Source: Uranotaenia lowii (lineage: Eukaryota > Arthropoda > Insecta > Diptera > Culicidae). From it: a DNA stretch of 64,000 bases. This document shows, in pieces, positions 11,041-22,056 of the stretch (positions are counted from its first letter, which is position 1; the number at the start of each line of letters is the position of its first letter). The stretch is from positions 51,442,490 through 51,506,489 of the forward strand of contig NC_073691.1 of NCBI RefSeq assembly GCF_029784155.1, given 5' to 3'. Under the pieces are notes generated by a model. It had not been told where the DNA came from, ran no database searches, and worked only from the letters and a program-made list of their open reading frames with translations. The translations under genes and the position numbers were made by a program.

Positions 11041-12130
11041 CTTTCTGTACTCTACAGTATTCAAATTCATTGGTTTTTTAGTAATAACGTTACGATTGTT
11101 TTTAGGATTTCTTCAAGGTTCTTTATATATTTTGTACATATACTTCATGTCGTTCATGAAATTTTGGACACATTTCTATCAACATTTTCGCTGCACGCTC
11201 TCGACAGCCCTTCATTTGTTTGGTTCCAAAAAAAAGTAAAGCAAAGCATTCATAAAACTGTCTTATTTAGGGCTCCCTAGACCTCGCCCCAGGACTCATT
11301 TCTCAATCAGATTTCAGCCATTAGTCAAGATTATTAATTCATTCGGGAGCAAAGCGCAACACCGCTACATAAAAAAAAATGCGGAAAAAAATTTGCCCGA
11401 CTCAGAAACGTAGAAAAGCTCGTCAGTTTTCTTTCTCCAATAAAGCCCCAAAGAAGAAGAAAATAACGAAAGGACTCATAAATAAGCCGATTAGAATATT
11501 TAAACAGGCTCCACCAGCAGAGCTAGGTATTCATATTGAACTCCACCCAGCACTTGATTCTTCAAGTTCCAAGAAGTTGCTACTTCCGGCAATTTCAATT
11601 GACCAGGGGGAAGTAACGCGGCAAGAGCGAATGCAAAGAAAACGACCGCCCGACAGTCGGAACGAGATAAGTTGCAAAAGTGGCGGAAGATGCCGATGGG
11701 AAAATTAGGAGGATCTTTTGCCGGAGTGTCCTTTTTTTTTGTTGCGCCATTTCCACTCGGAGGCGTGGAGCAATTTTTCGTTGCTCGCTTTTGTCCCAGA
11801 CTTCCCTTATTGCTTGAATCAACCTCAATACGGTTGCAAATTTTGCGCTTGATTTGACCCAATTAAGCAGAGAAGGCTTCCGAGGAAAAAAGTTTTTTGG
11901 GTGATGAAACGTAGAGTTTAAGATCTGTGATAGATCTTTGTCTTTGAAATTTGAAGTGCTGAAACATTATCCAGATTTTGACAGAAAAAAAACTTATTGA
12001 AAGGTTTATTGTCGGTTTTGTGAAGTTGAACACGAAAAAGGGAGGGGAGGTCCAAGATCTAGGCCATAACTCAAAAGACTATGGAAACGTCTGGCCAGGC
12101 CATATTGTCAATATTTGAAAAATATATTTT
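11041..12130. other. Non-coding DNA, no feature recognised
   Basis: Overlapping frames of 77-120 codons occur on both strands around 11379-11862. They contradict each other and show no domain. No repeat is visible except short A runs. Confidence 0.4.
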
Positions 12131-14600
12131 CCTGATCTGGAAAGAGTCGTCAACACATACAAAACTACAAAAAAGTCGTCAGCTTCTGAACAAAATTAGT
12201 AAACCAGGATTACGTTCAAAACTTGGAAGAGGTCGGCGAAACCTCGTAAAGATCTGTAAACCCCTGAAGAAGTTTTGTAAATCCCGAAGAATATTTTCAA
12301 AAAGTAAAAAGGCCTCGAGAAGATCTGTAAACCTGAAGTAGGTCTCAAAACCTAAAGAAGTTTTTGAGATCCTTAATAAGGTGTACAAACTCTTGGGGAG
12401 ATCTTCAAACCCCAAAGAAAGTATTAAAAATCTAGAGAAGGTAAACAAACCCCAAATAAGGTTTACCAATCCCAAAAAAGGTTCTCTAATCCTGAAGAGA
12501 AAAGACTTCACTAGTTTTTCAATATCGGAAAAAGTCATCAAAACCTGGAAAATGTCTTCAAAATCTGAATAAGGTCTTTGAAATTTGAAGAATGTCGATA
12601 GATTTTCAGAAAATTCTGAACCCTGAAGCCGTTGTATAAACCTTAAAAAGTCTTTGAAAATTAATCAAAATCTGACGTTGGTTTCAAAACCCTAAGCGAA
12701 TCTAGAACCAAAAGAATGTTCTCAGACTCGATACGGATTCCAAACCCTAAAAAAGTCTTTAGAACCTGAAAAGGCCTCAAACCCAAGAAGGTCTTTAAAC
12801 CCTAAAGAAAGTTTATAAAATGTTAAAAAGGTCATAAAAACCTTTAAAAAAAGTATCCAAAGCCTAAACAAAGTCTCCTAAACCTAAAAAAGGTTTTCTA
12901 AAGCTGGAGATTCTTCAAAATCTTGAGCTTTTTAAAACCTCAGGAATGTTTCAAAACAAGAAAAACATTTTCAAAACTCCCAAAAAAGTCGTCAAAATCT
13001 TGATAAGATCATGAATATTTGACAAAAAGCTTCTTAATTCTTAGAAAACTTTTCAAATTTTTCAAAATCTGAAGAAGGGTTTAAAGGTCTAAAGAAAGCT
13101 AACGGAGGTCGTCAGGCCTGGAGAAGGTCGTCCGGCCTGGAGAAGGTCGTCCGGCCTGGAGAAGGTCGTCCGGCCTGGAGAAGGTCGTCCGGCCTGGAGA
13201 AGGTCGTCCGGCCTGGAGAAGGTCGTCCGGCCTGGAGAAGGTCGTCCGGCCTGGAGAAGGTCGTCCGGCCTGGAGAAGGTCGTCCGGCCTGGAGAAGGTC
13301 GTCCGGCCTGGAGAAGGTCGTCCGGCCTGGAGAAGGTCGTCCGGCCTGGAGAAGGTCGTCCGGCCTGGAGAAGGTCGTCCGGCCTGGAGAAGGTCGTCCG
13401 GCCTGGAGAAGGTCGTCAGGCCTGGAGAAGGTCGTCAGGCCTGGAGAAGGTCGTCAGGCCTGGAGAAGGTCGTCAGGCCTGGAGAAGGTCGTCAGGCCTG
13501 GAGAAGGTCGTCAGGCCTGGAGAAGGTCGTCAGGCCTGGAGAAGGTCGTCAGGCCTGGAGAAGGTCGTCAGGCCTGGAGAAGGTCGTCAGGCCTGGAGAA
13601 GGTCGTCAGGCCTGGAGAAGGTCGTCAGGCCTGGAGAAGGTCGTCAGGCCTGGAGAAGGTCGTCAGGCCTGGAGAAGGTCGTCAGGCCTGGAGAAGGTCG
13701 TCAGGCCTGGAGAAGGTCGTCAGGCCTGGAGAAGGTCGTCAGGCCTGGAGAAGGTCGTCAGGCCTGGAGAAGGTCGTCAGGCCTGGAGAAGGTCGTCAGG
13801 CCTGGAGAAGGTCGTCAGGCCTGGAGAAGGTCGTCAGGCCTGGAGAAGGTCGTCCGGCCTGGAGAAAGTCGTCAGGCCTGGAGAAGGTCGTCAGGCCTGG
13901 AGAAGGTCGTCAGGCCTGGAGAAGGTCGTCAGGCCTGGAGAAGGTCGTCAGGCCTGGAGAAGGTCGTCAGGCCTGGAGAAGGTCGTCAGGCCTGGAGAAG
14001 GTCGTCAGGCCTGGAGAAGGTCGTCAGGCCTGGAGAAGGTCGTCAGGCCTGGAGAAGGTCGTCAGGCCTGGAGAAGGTCGTCAGGCCTGGAGAAGATCGT
14101 TAGGCCTGGAGAAGGTCGTCCTAGTTTGCCTTTGGTTATTTAAGAGTTTTTAGATAAGTCGACGGTCTTTGGTTCGCCTGAAGACTTTGGGCATCCGAGG
14201 GTCATTTAATTATCTGAGGATCTTTATGTTTCTTGATGATTTTAAGGTCATTTGAAAGATTTCGTCTAAAATCCTCTGAAGGTTTGCAGATTTCCTACGA
14301 TCTTAGCTTCAGCCGATAACCTTTAATCGTCTCAGGGTTTTCAGGTTCCTAGGGTTTTTGGCCATCTTAGAACCTTTAGGTCAACAAAGCTCATCGCTTA
14401 AGAGTCACGGAGTTGTCCGAGAGGGTTTTAAAAGTGCAAAGATTTTCAAATCACCCGAGAACCTTTGGGTCGTTAAGAATTTTTTTATTCTTCGGAGGGT
14501 CCTTAGGGCAACCGAGCGTCTTTAGATCGCCTGAAAATCTTTAAAGTATCTGAAGAATTAGATCATCTTACGACCTTAAGAATCAAGGGTCCAAAGTTTG
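12131..14600. repeat. Degenerate minisatellite with a homogeneous 19-bp core
   Basis: From about 12170 to 13106 the sequence is a decayed tandem repeat of roughly 20-25 bases built on words like AACCTGAAGAAGGTCTTCA. From 13107 to 14120 it becomes a nearly perfect 19-base array, unit GTCGTCAGGCCTGGAGAAG, about 53 copies. The first 14 or so copies carry CCGG at the variable position, then almost all carry CAGG. After 14120 the sequence decays again (words such as TTTAGATCGCCTGAAAATCT) until about 14580. This is a classic pattern of old edges and a recently amplified centre. Confidence 0.85.
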
Positions 14601-17093
14601 ATCAGCATTTGTCTGTGTCCAATTTTTTTCGTGCACAGCTTCCAGCATTCAAAAATTTTGATTATTTCACTCTTTTCGTGTTTCAATTTACGATGCCAGA
14701 AATTGAAAATCGTCGGTCTTTTCTCACTTCGATCGCACAGTTCCTCATCCAATCTGGCGGCATCGACTCCAAAAAGGTGCCAACACGGTCCCGAAAAAAA
14801 GGTCGTGGGACACCTGTTGCGTGAACTGCCGCCGCCGGGGCGATGTTTGCCGGGGCACGCGTTCCGTTTTATCGAAACCACACCTGGGCGCAAAACGCGA
14901 TGCTGTAATTTTGCTGCTTTTTCCCGATGATTCTCGCCGACAAGGAATGAAAGTGGTGCGCGGACGGAAGATTGAGGATGGAATAATTTCCATTGTCGCC
15001 TTGGCGCGTGGCCCAGGCCCTTTCACTTCTTCTGATGCTGCTGCTTTTATTGAAATCGTGAAATTGGTCCGATGCTTTCTTTCTTTGTTCCAGCGCGTTT
15101 TTGAAGGCGGGAACTGTTTTTAAACGTACCCCCTGATATAGGATGGGTTTGATTTCGAGAATCAAATCTCCCACGATCTGCACAAGATGGTCCTAACATT
15201 TAACTACCAAGACAAAGGGCAATTTAGGCATTGCATGACACGAAACTTTGTATTTCTTTGCTCTGAATAATTTGCCAATATATTGGTTGGGATCGTCTTG
15301 CAATGTGTGATTTGATCTGTACCATTAGGTGAACAGCCTGGGAATTTGGAAATCTACGATCTGAACAACATTTGTTTGAAAATAACTAAAAATAACTATT
15401 CAGTCTTTACAGAACTCTGGGAGCCTCTGTTCAAAATCGGAAGCAATGAACGACCTCTTTTATGATAAATGAGAAATTCTGTTTTAAGGTTTATGACACC
15501 ATAATATGATCAACAAACACCAAAAAGCTATTCCATCAGCTTTATTGTCATCTTTTGGCGTAATGGCTTAATAAGATTGCTTGATTTACCCATCACCCAT
15601 TTTTATGTCGACTGCATTCTATTTTGACATTCAAGCTGTTACATTGAAGAACCTCTCTCTTTTTCTTCAGTAAACTATCGAGTAAACAGTTTGCTTCCGG
15701 CAGTCGAATCAACAAACGGCAAACGTCTTCGATCATTTAAGCTGACGATGAACCACTTCCTGGCTGAGATGCGTTGTGGCCATCGGAATTGAGTCGCTTC
15801 CGCAGGTGCCATATTCTTCCAAAACCGAATAAGCTGCCATAAATTGTCTGTGATGCAGTCAGCACACAGCATAACCCATTATTATTCTCGCAACGTCGTC
15901 GCCGTCGTCGCATCGTTAAGCGAGAAGATGGACGGACAGAAAAGAAAAAAAAAACAAAACGGGAGGAAATTTACGTTGCAGAAGCATAACAAAATTACCT
16001 TCAAAGCACCTCGTGGTGCGTATCGCGCCTCGAGCGGCCGGAAACGCAGTCGAATGTGATGAGCTGCAACAACAGTTTGTTTGTTAACACTTTCCAGCTG
16101 TAGGAACAAACTTCGAGATGAATTTTCAATTGGTTTTATTCAAATTCTAGATTGAATGAATATTTTAAAAACAGTCGTTCATTTAAAGTAAAATTGTTTC
16201 CTGTATTTTTAGGGACAGAAATCGCTTTTAAAAAACTAGCTGATCTAATCGACTGCTGACGAAGTGACTGATCGAGATTGTTAATTTTTCAATTGGGCCA
16301 TCTGTCTTTCTCGAACAGATTTAAGCCAGTCTTCGCTCCCGGTTGTCCATCGATTACCTTTATCTTGCCTTATATCCATTAGGCCCTATACTTTTCTCGT
16401 CATGCGTGTCAAGATCGCATTATTTATGAGTGCAGCATCTTTCAGCGAAAATATCGGAAAAGGTAGTCTGAGCTTAATAAGTTTGCAATCTTCTTCATCA
16501 ACAACAACATCAGTCCCCGTCCGATCGTTCGCTTGCTTCAGCAAAAGAAGGATTTTTTTTCCAGTTTATTAAAACATGCAACAGCTCCTAAATGATTAAC
16601 AACAGCACAGAATTCCGCGCACGTTCCAACTTGGAGGAACCATGGCGCCACGCCGTCACCATTTTTGCTTCTCAATCGGCAGGTTACAACGAACAGATGG
16701 CCCTCATAAGCTATCCTTCTTTTCCGGGGAAGATAGTAGTGAAGACAAAGTTTTTTGAAACCATGTTATGGCAAGTTTTCCCCATACTAACCACCTACTA
16801 ACTATAGTTAGTTGAGAGTACGGCGGGACGAGTTTTCATCGATGCAATTAATGCGATCATTAAACTATTTTTTCTTCATTTTTTCGCTTTTACTGGCGAC
16901 GATGATGCTGGTTGGAAGTTTTTCGATTCAGTCTGGAAGGTTTTTCCGGAGCAAAACCGAAGAGGAAGCTCCTATTCGGCAGCATCATTGTCAGAGATTA
17001 AAGTTGTTCATATTCCGAATCAAAATGTTTAATCGATGTGTTATTTTTGTTTCAAAAGAGAAGTCGGCAAAGCAAAACCGAAAAGCTCTTAGG
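14601..17093. other. Non-coding DNA, no gene recognised
   Basis: Several contradictory frames of 60-110 codons lie at 14576-15183 on both strands and match nothing I know. The relatively GC-rich stretch 14700-15120 is the most gene-like part, but there is no start, splice or domain evidence. A short GTCGTCGCCGTCGTCGC run lies near 15894-15911. Confidence 0.35.
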
Positions 17094-17154
17094 TTTTTGA
17101 CGGTTGCCATGAAAGAATAGCAATTGTGTTTTCTTCAATGGCGACCGTCAAAAG
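17094..17154 (+). other. 61-base imperfect hairpin (miRNA-precursor-like)
   Basis: A left arm of 24 bases (17094-17117, containing TTGACGGTTGCCAT) pairs with a right arm (17131-17154, containing ATGGCGACCGTCAA). Only a few mismatches occur and the loop is 13 bases. Size and shape resemble a microRNA precursor, but a tiny foldback repeat is equally possible. No flanking target duplication was found. Confidence 0.25.
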
Positions 17155-17940
17155 TTGTTTAATTTTGTAAACCTAATTTTTTTTCTTTATATTTTTTTTC
17201 GAATGGAACAATTGGAAACATTTCTTTTCGTTCTCATATTGGCACTTCACCGCTTTATCGTGGGTTAGGCAGATGAAACAGAAAGCATCTTTAACGATCA
17301 GAACACTGGATTTCCGGTTTGGTCACTTCGGAACAGAATTACAGCAATATTTTGGATGTAAACGTTGAAAACATTGCTTGCTTGAACTTCTTTATAGGCG
17401 ATGTTTGCATTTATAAAAAATAAGTTGGAATTGCCATTTACTCTCATGTAAAATAAAAACTATTCTTACCTTAAATTGTGACATTAGAAGAACTCTTACC
17501 TGAAAAAAAACAAGAAAATAGAAACATTAAATTAAAGGGGTAGAGTTTGATTTTTTTTCATATATCCTACTACGTTACGTTTTAAATTTTTCTCAGCGTT
17601 TTCAGTCTCAAAAATCATAAAAAGATATTTATTTACTACATCCGACGTTTCGGAATGTTTATTTTGTCTTTTTCAAGGAATTTCATTATTTTTGTAAACG
17701 TTTTTCAACTCTCCACATTTCTTGTTAAAAGCAAATTAAACATGCCAAAACGTTGATGAGATAACTAAACATCGTTTTCTGATATTCGTGACATTTTTGA
17801 CGTGAATTTTCATGACAGGATTGAAGAACGTAGTCTTGATCAAGATACGAACACAAACACATACAGGATCTTAATGAAACATGATACCCCCTGGCTTAGA
17901 AGACTTGGAGGCTATCCTCTACGCCACGGGCGGCGGCGAA
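17155..17940. other. AT-rich non-coding DNA with one GAAACGTC relic
   Basis: The complement of 17640-17700 contains CCGAAACGTCGG preceded by a purine-rich stretch. This resembles the 3' half of the motif found in the foldbacks at 2.4 and 24 kb. No other feature is seen. Confidence 0.3.
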
Positions 17941-19890
17941 GATCTTGGTCAAAATCTTGTCAAAGGTCTTGGACAAGGTCTTGGTCAAGATCTTGGTTAA
18001 GGTTTTGGTCAAGGTCTTGGTCAAGGTCCTGGTCAAGGTCTTGGGTCAGGTCTTGGTCAAGGCCTTGATTAAAGTCTTGGTCCAGGTCTTGGACAAGGTC
18101 TTGGTCAACGTCTTAATCAAGATCATGGATTTGGTAAAAGTCTTGGTCAAGATCTTAGTCAAGGTCTTGATCAAGGATTTGGTCAAGATCTTGGTCAATG
18201 TCTTGGTCAAGGTCTTGATCAAGATCTTGGTCAAGGTCTTGGTCAAGGTCTTAGTCAAGATCATGGGCAAGGTCCTGGACGAGGTCTTGGTCCAGGTCTT
18301 GGTCAAGGTGTTGGCCAAGGTCTTGATTAAGGTCTTGGTCCAGGTCCAGGTCCAGGGATTAAGGTCTTGTGCAAGACAAGGTCTTTGTCGAAGTCTTGGT
18401 CAAGATCTTGGTCAAAATCTTGGTCAAGGTCTTGGTCAAGGTCTTGATCAATGTCTTGGTCAAAGGCTTGGTCAAGTTTTTGGTCAAGGTCTTTGTCAAA
18501 CTCTTCTTCAAGATCTTGGTCAAGGTCTTGGTCCAGGTCTTGGTCAAGGTATTGATCAATATCTTGATCAATGTCTTGGTCATTGTCTTTGTCAAAGTCT
18601 TGGTCAAAGTCTTGATCAAAGTCCTGGTCAGGGTCTTGGTCAAAGTCTTGGTCAAGGTCTTGGTCAATGTCTTGGTTAGGGTCTTGGTAAGGGTTTTGGT
18701 CAAGGTCTTGGTTAAGGTCTTGGTTAAGGTCTTGGTTAAGGTCTTGGTAAGGGTTTTGGTCAAGGTTTTGGGTAAGATATTGATCAAGGTCTTGATTCAG
18801 ATTTTAAGTCAAGGAATTGATCAAGGTCTTGGTCAATGTCTTAGTCAAGGTCTTTGTCAAAGTCTTAGTCATAGTCTTGGTTAAGGTCTTGGTCAAAGTC
18901 TTGGTCAAAGTCTTGGTCAATTTTTGGTTAAAGTCTTGGTCAAGGTATTGGTCAAAGTCTTGGTCAAGTTTTTGGTCAAAGTCTTGGTCAAGGTCTTGGA
19001 TAAGGTAAGGTCTTGAACAAGGTCTTGGTCGAAGTCTTGATGCAAGTGTTGGTCAAGGTATTGGTCGAAGTCTTGATGCAAGTCTTGGTCAAGGTATTGG
19101 TCAAAGTCTTGGTCAAGGTCTTGGTCAATTTTTGGTTAAAGTCTTGGTCAAGGTATTGGTCAAAGTCTTGGTCAAGGTATTGGTCAAAGTCTTGGTCAAG
19201 TTTTTGGTCAAAGTCTTGGTCAAGTTTTTGGTCAACGTCTTGGTCAAGGTCTTGGTCAAGGTCTTGGTCAAGGTCTTGATGCAAGTCTTGGTCAAGGTCT
19301 TGGTCAAGGTCTTGGTCAAGGTCTTGGTCAAGGTCTTGGTCAAGGTCTTGGTCAAGGTCTTGGTCAAGGTCTTGGTCAAGGTCTTGGTCAAGGTCTTGGT
19401 CAAGGTCTTGGTCAAGGTCTTGGTCAAGGTCTTGGTCAAGGTCTTGGTCAAGGTCTTGGTCAAGGTCTTGGTCAAGGTCTTGGTCAAGGTCTTGGTCAAG
19501 GTCTTGGTCAAGGTCTTGGTCAAGGTCTTGGTCAAGGTCTTGGTCAAGGTCTTGGTCAAGGTCTTGGTCAAGGTCTTGGTCAAGGTCTTGGTCAAGGTCT
19601 TGGTCAAGGTCTTGGTCAAGGTCTTGGTCAAGGTCTTGGTCAAGGTCTTGGTCAAGGTCTTGGTCAAGGTCTTGGTCAAGATCTTGGTCAAGGTCTTGGT
19701 CAAGGTCTTGGTCAAGATCTTGGTCAAGGTCTTGGTCAAGGTCTTGGTCAAGGTCTTGGTCAAGGTCTTGGTCAAGGTCTTGGTCAAGGTCTTGGTCAAG
19801 GTCTTGGTCAAGGTCTTGGTCCAGAGCTTTGTCAAGCTCTTGGTCAAAGTCTTGGTCAAGGTTTTGTTAAAAGTCTTGGTCCAGATCATG
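17941..19890. repeat. 12-bp minisatellite GGTCTTGGTCAA, long array
   Basis: The 12-base unit GGTCTTGGTCAA is near perfect from about 19280 to 19800 and increasingly mutated towards 17941. Because 12 is a multiple of three, five of six frames stay open and give artificial peptides (VLVK, GLGQ, SWSR, LTKT, DQDL). These should not be annotated as genes: there is no unique sequence, signal or domain, and opposite strands are equally open. The array continues after the element at 19899-20928, in a short remnant at 20945-20980. Confidence 0.95.
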
Positions 19891-19898
19891 GTATAGAT

Positions 19899-20928
19899 TA
19901 GGATTGTTCGATGTTCGGGAAAAGATCGATCTCCAAGATCGATTCAGATGAACGGTTCTGGGATCGATCCATCTAAAAAATCGGAGCTTGAAGATCGATC
20001 TCCGATTAATCGATCTTTTCCATTTGTAACAAGAGGGAACTGCTTTTTATTAAAAATATGCAAAAATGGCGCAAAATTCGTATAATCTTTCTACATATGG
20101 AAAGGAAAAAAATTCAAGCGCTTTTATGTAAGGCGAACCGGAGTTAGTGTTTTAAAACAACAATAGTAAAAATCCGAATATCTCGGAAACGCTTTGATAT
20201 TTCTAAGTAATGTAATGGCAATAAATATTTTAGAGTTTAATAGAAATTATTTCAAGGAATTTTTATTGAGATTTTTTAATGTTAATGTGAGGTATCTATA
20301 ATATCAAAATATGCATAATATAGTATCAAAATATGCAGAAAAAACAAGAATCACATTTATTTATATTTTTGAAAAAAGTAATTTTTGGAAAATCGCTTTT
20401 ATTTCTAAAGATTAGTTAAATCTAGCAATTTTTTTTTATTCTAATCAATCACAAACACCATGCTGCACCTAATTCACTAGATTTGGAAATAAGTTGACTT
20501 CATCATATTAAATTCGCTGCTAGATTCTACGGCAGAAAACGCACATCGTGCCCTGATTGATGGTGCTTATACTGCCCCTACAGAGACTGATTTTCAGATT
20601 TCGGCACAAAAAATTAAAATGCAATTTTAAACGTTTATATCTACTATTTTCAAGTTTCATCCAGTTAGGAAATTGACTTTTTAGTGTTTGAACAAAAATG
20701 ATGTAACTCACATGTTATAGCTGTTTTTTATGGTTAAATAAGCGTCATCCTTAAGGTGGCCATTATGCTCTTATTTATCCTAAATAAGAAAAAAAAGATC
20801 GAAAGATCGAATCGAAAATAAACCGATCTAATCGGTTTTTTCCTGGCCGAAGAATCGATCCAAAAAATCGAAAATCGGAGTTGAAAAGATTGATCTACCA
20901 AGGATCGATCCAAGATCGACCAATCCTA
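19899..20928. mobile_element. hAT-like non-autonomous element inserted in the 12-bp array
   Basis: The element is bounded by a perfect 8-base direct repeat GTATAGAT (19891-19898 and 20929-20936), the target-duplication length of hAT transposons. Terminal inverted repeats are TAGGATTGTTCGAT at the left and the complement of TAGGATTGGTCGAT at the right. Subterminal regions on both ends are packed with GATCGATC words. The 1.03-kb interior has no transposase frame. The 12-bp minisatellite resumes directly beyond the right target copy, so the element inserted at the edge of the array after the array existed. Confidence 0.75.
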
Positions 20929-20936
20929 GTATAGAT

Positions 20937-21097
20937 AGATCATGATCCAGGTCTTGGTCAAGGTTTTGGTCAAGTTCTTGTTGATCTTGATTCTGAACAT
21001 GGTCTTCGTCCTGATCAGTCCCAGTTTGTGTCCTATTCTGTGTTCAGTCATACCTTCAGAACCTGGATCATCGTTTTCTGAGGACATTTGTCAAGTT
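20937..21097. other. Remnant of the 12-bp array and unique DNA
   Basis: A few degenerate GGTCTTGGTCAAGG words lie just after the hAT-like element; then the sequence becomes unique until the duplication that follows. Confidence 0.5.
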
Positions 21098-22056
21098 TTG
21101 GAGAGAAAATTGTCAAAGTATCTCGTCAAACTTTGAAAAGAATCACTCAAACTAGAATTTTGGAAAAGACCACTTCACCCGGAGCTGGTCGTCAATAATT
21201 TGAGATGGTCGTCAAAAATCTGGAAAATATCGTCATCATCTGGCAAAGGTTTCCAAATAATGAAGAGATCACATACACCTAAAAAAGTTTGGAAAAAATT
21301 TGAAATAAGTGTTCGAAATTCCGAATAATTTCCTTCAAACCTAGAAAATATGTCATAACCTGAGGAACGTCAAGAAAATTTGAAAAAGGTTGTTTAAATT
21401 TGTAAAAGGTCGTCCATTTGTGGATAAGGTAGTTAAAATATGAAAAATGTGAAGAAGGTCGTTTTAATTTGAAAATCTACTTTTTTCGTTATACATAAAT
21501 TTCGGATTAGATTTTAAGAAGATCCCACATTCGAGACCAATCGTTATTTCAGAAATTTATAACCTGAATCATTGTAATATGAAGAAAATCGTAAGATTTT
21601 GGAGAGAAAATTGTCAAACTACCTCGTCAAACTTTGAAAAGGATCCCGGAGGTGGTCGTCAATTATTTGAGAAAGTCAACAAAAATGTGGAAAATATAGT
21701 CGACATCTGGCAAAGGTTTCCAAATTATGAAAAAGTCCCCTAAACCTGAAAAAGTTCGTAAAAAAAATCTGATATAAGTGTACAAAGTTCCGAAAAATAA
21801 TGTTAATATTCCGAATAATGTCGTCCAAACCTAGAAAATTTGTCATAACCTAAGGAACTTCGAGAAAATCTGAAAAAGGTTGTTTACATCTGTAAATCGT
21901 TAAACCGTCGTCCATTTGTGGATAAGCAAATTAAAATATGAAAAATGTAATAAAAATTTGAAGAATGTCGCCTTAACCTGAAAATTTACTTTTAAGTTAT
22001 AAATAAATTTTGGATTAGTTTTTCAGAAGATCCCACATTCGAGGCCAATCGTTAAA
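21098..22056. repeat. Two direct copies of a ~455-bp block
   Basis: Copy 1 (21098-21550) and copy 2 (21599-22056) both start TTGGAGAGAAAATTGTCAAA and both end near AGAAGATCCCACATTCGAG followed by CCAATCGTTA. Ordered words are shared in between, including TCTGGCAAAGGTTTCC and TCGTCCATTTGTGGATAAG. Within each copy there are decayed short repeats on words like GGTCGTCAAAAATCTGGAAA, similar in style to the 12-14.6 kb minisatellite. Confidence 0.7.

Noticed and set aside
14576..15183. Several 90-110 residue frames on both strands
   Set aside because: They overlap and contradict each other in all frames and contain no recognisable motif.
17945..19896. Long VLVK, GLGQ and LTKT repeat proteins on both strands
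   Set aside because: They are translations of a 12-base minisatellite, open in five frames, without unique sequence, signals or domains.
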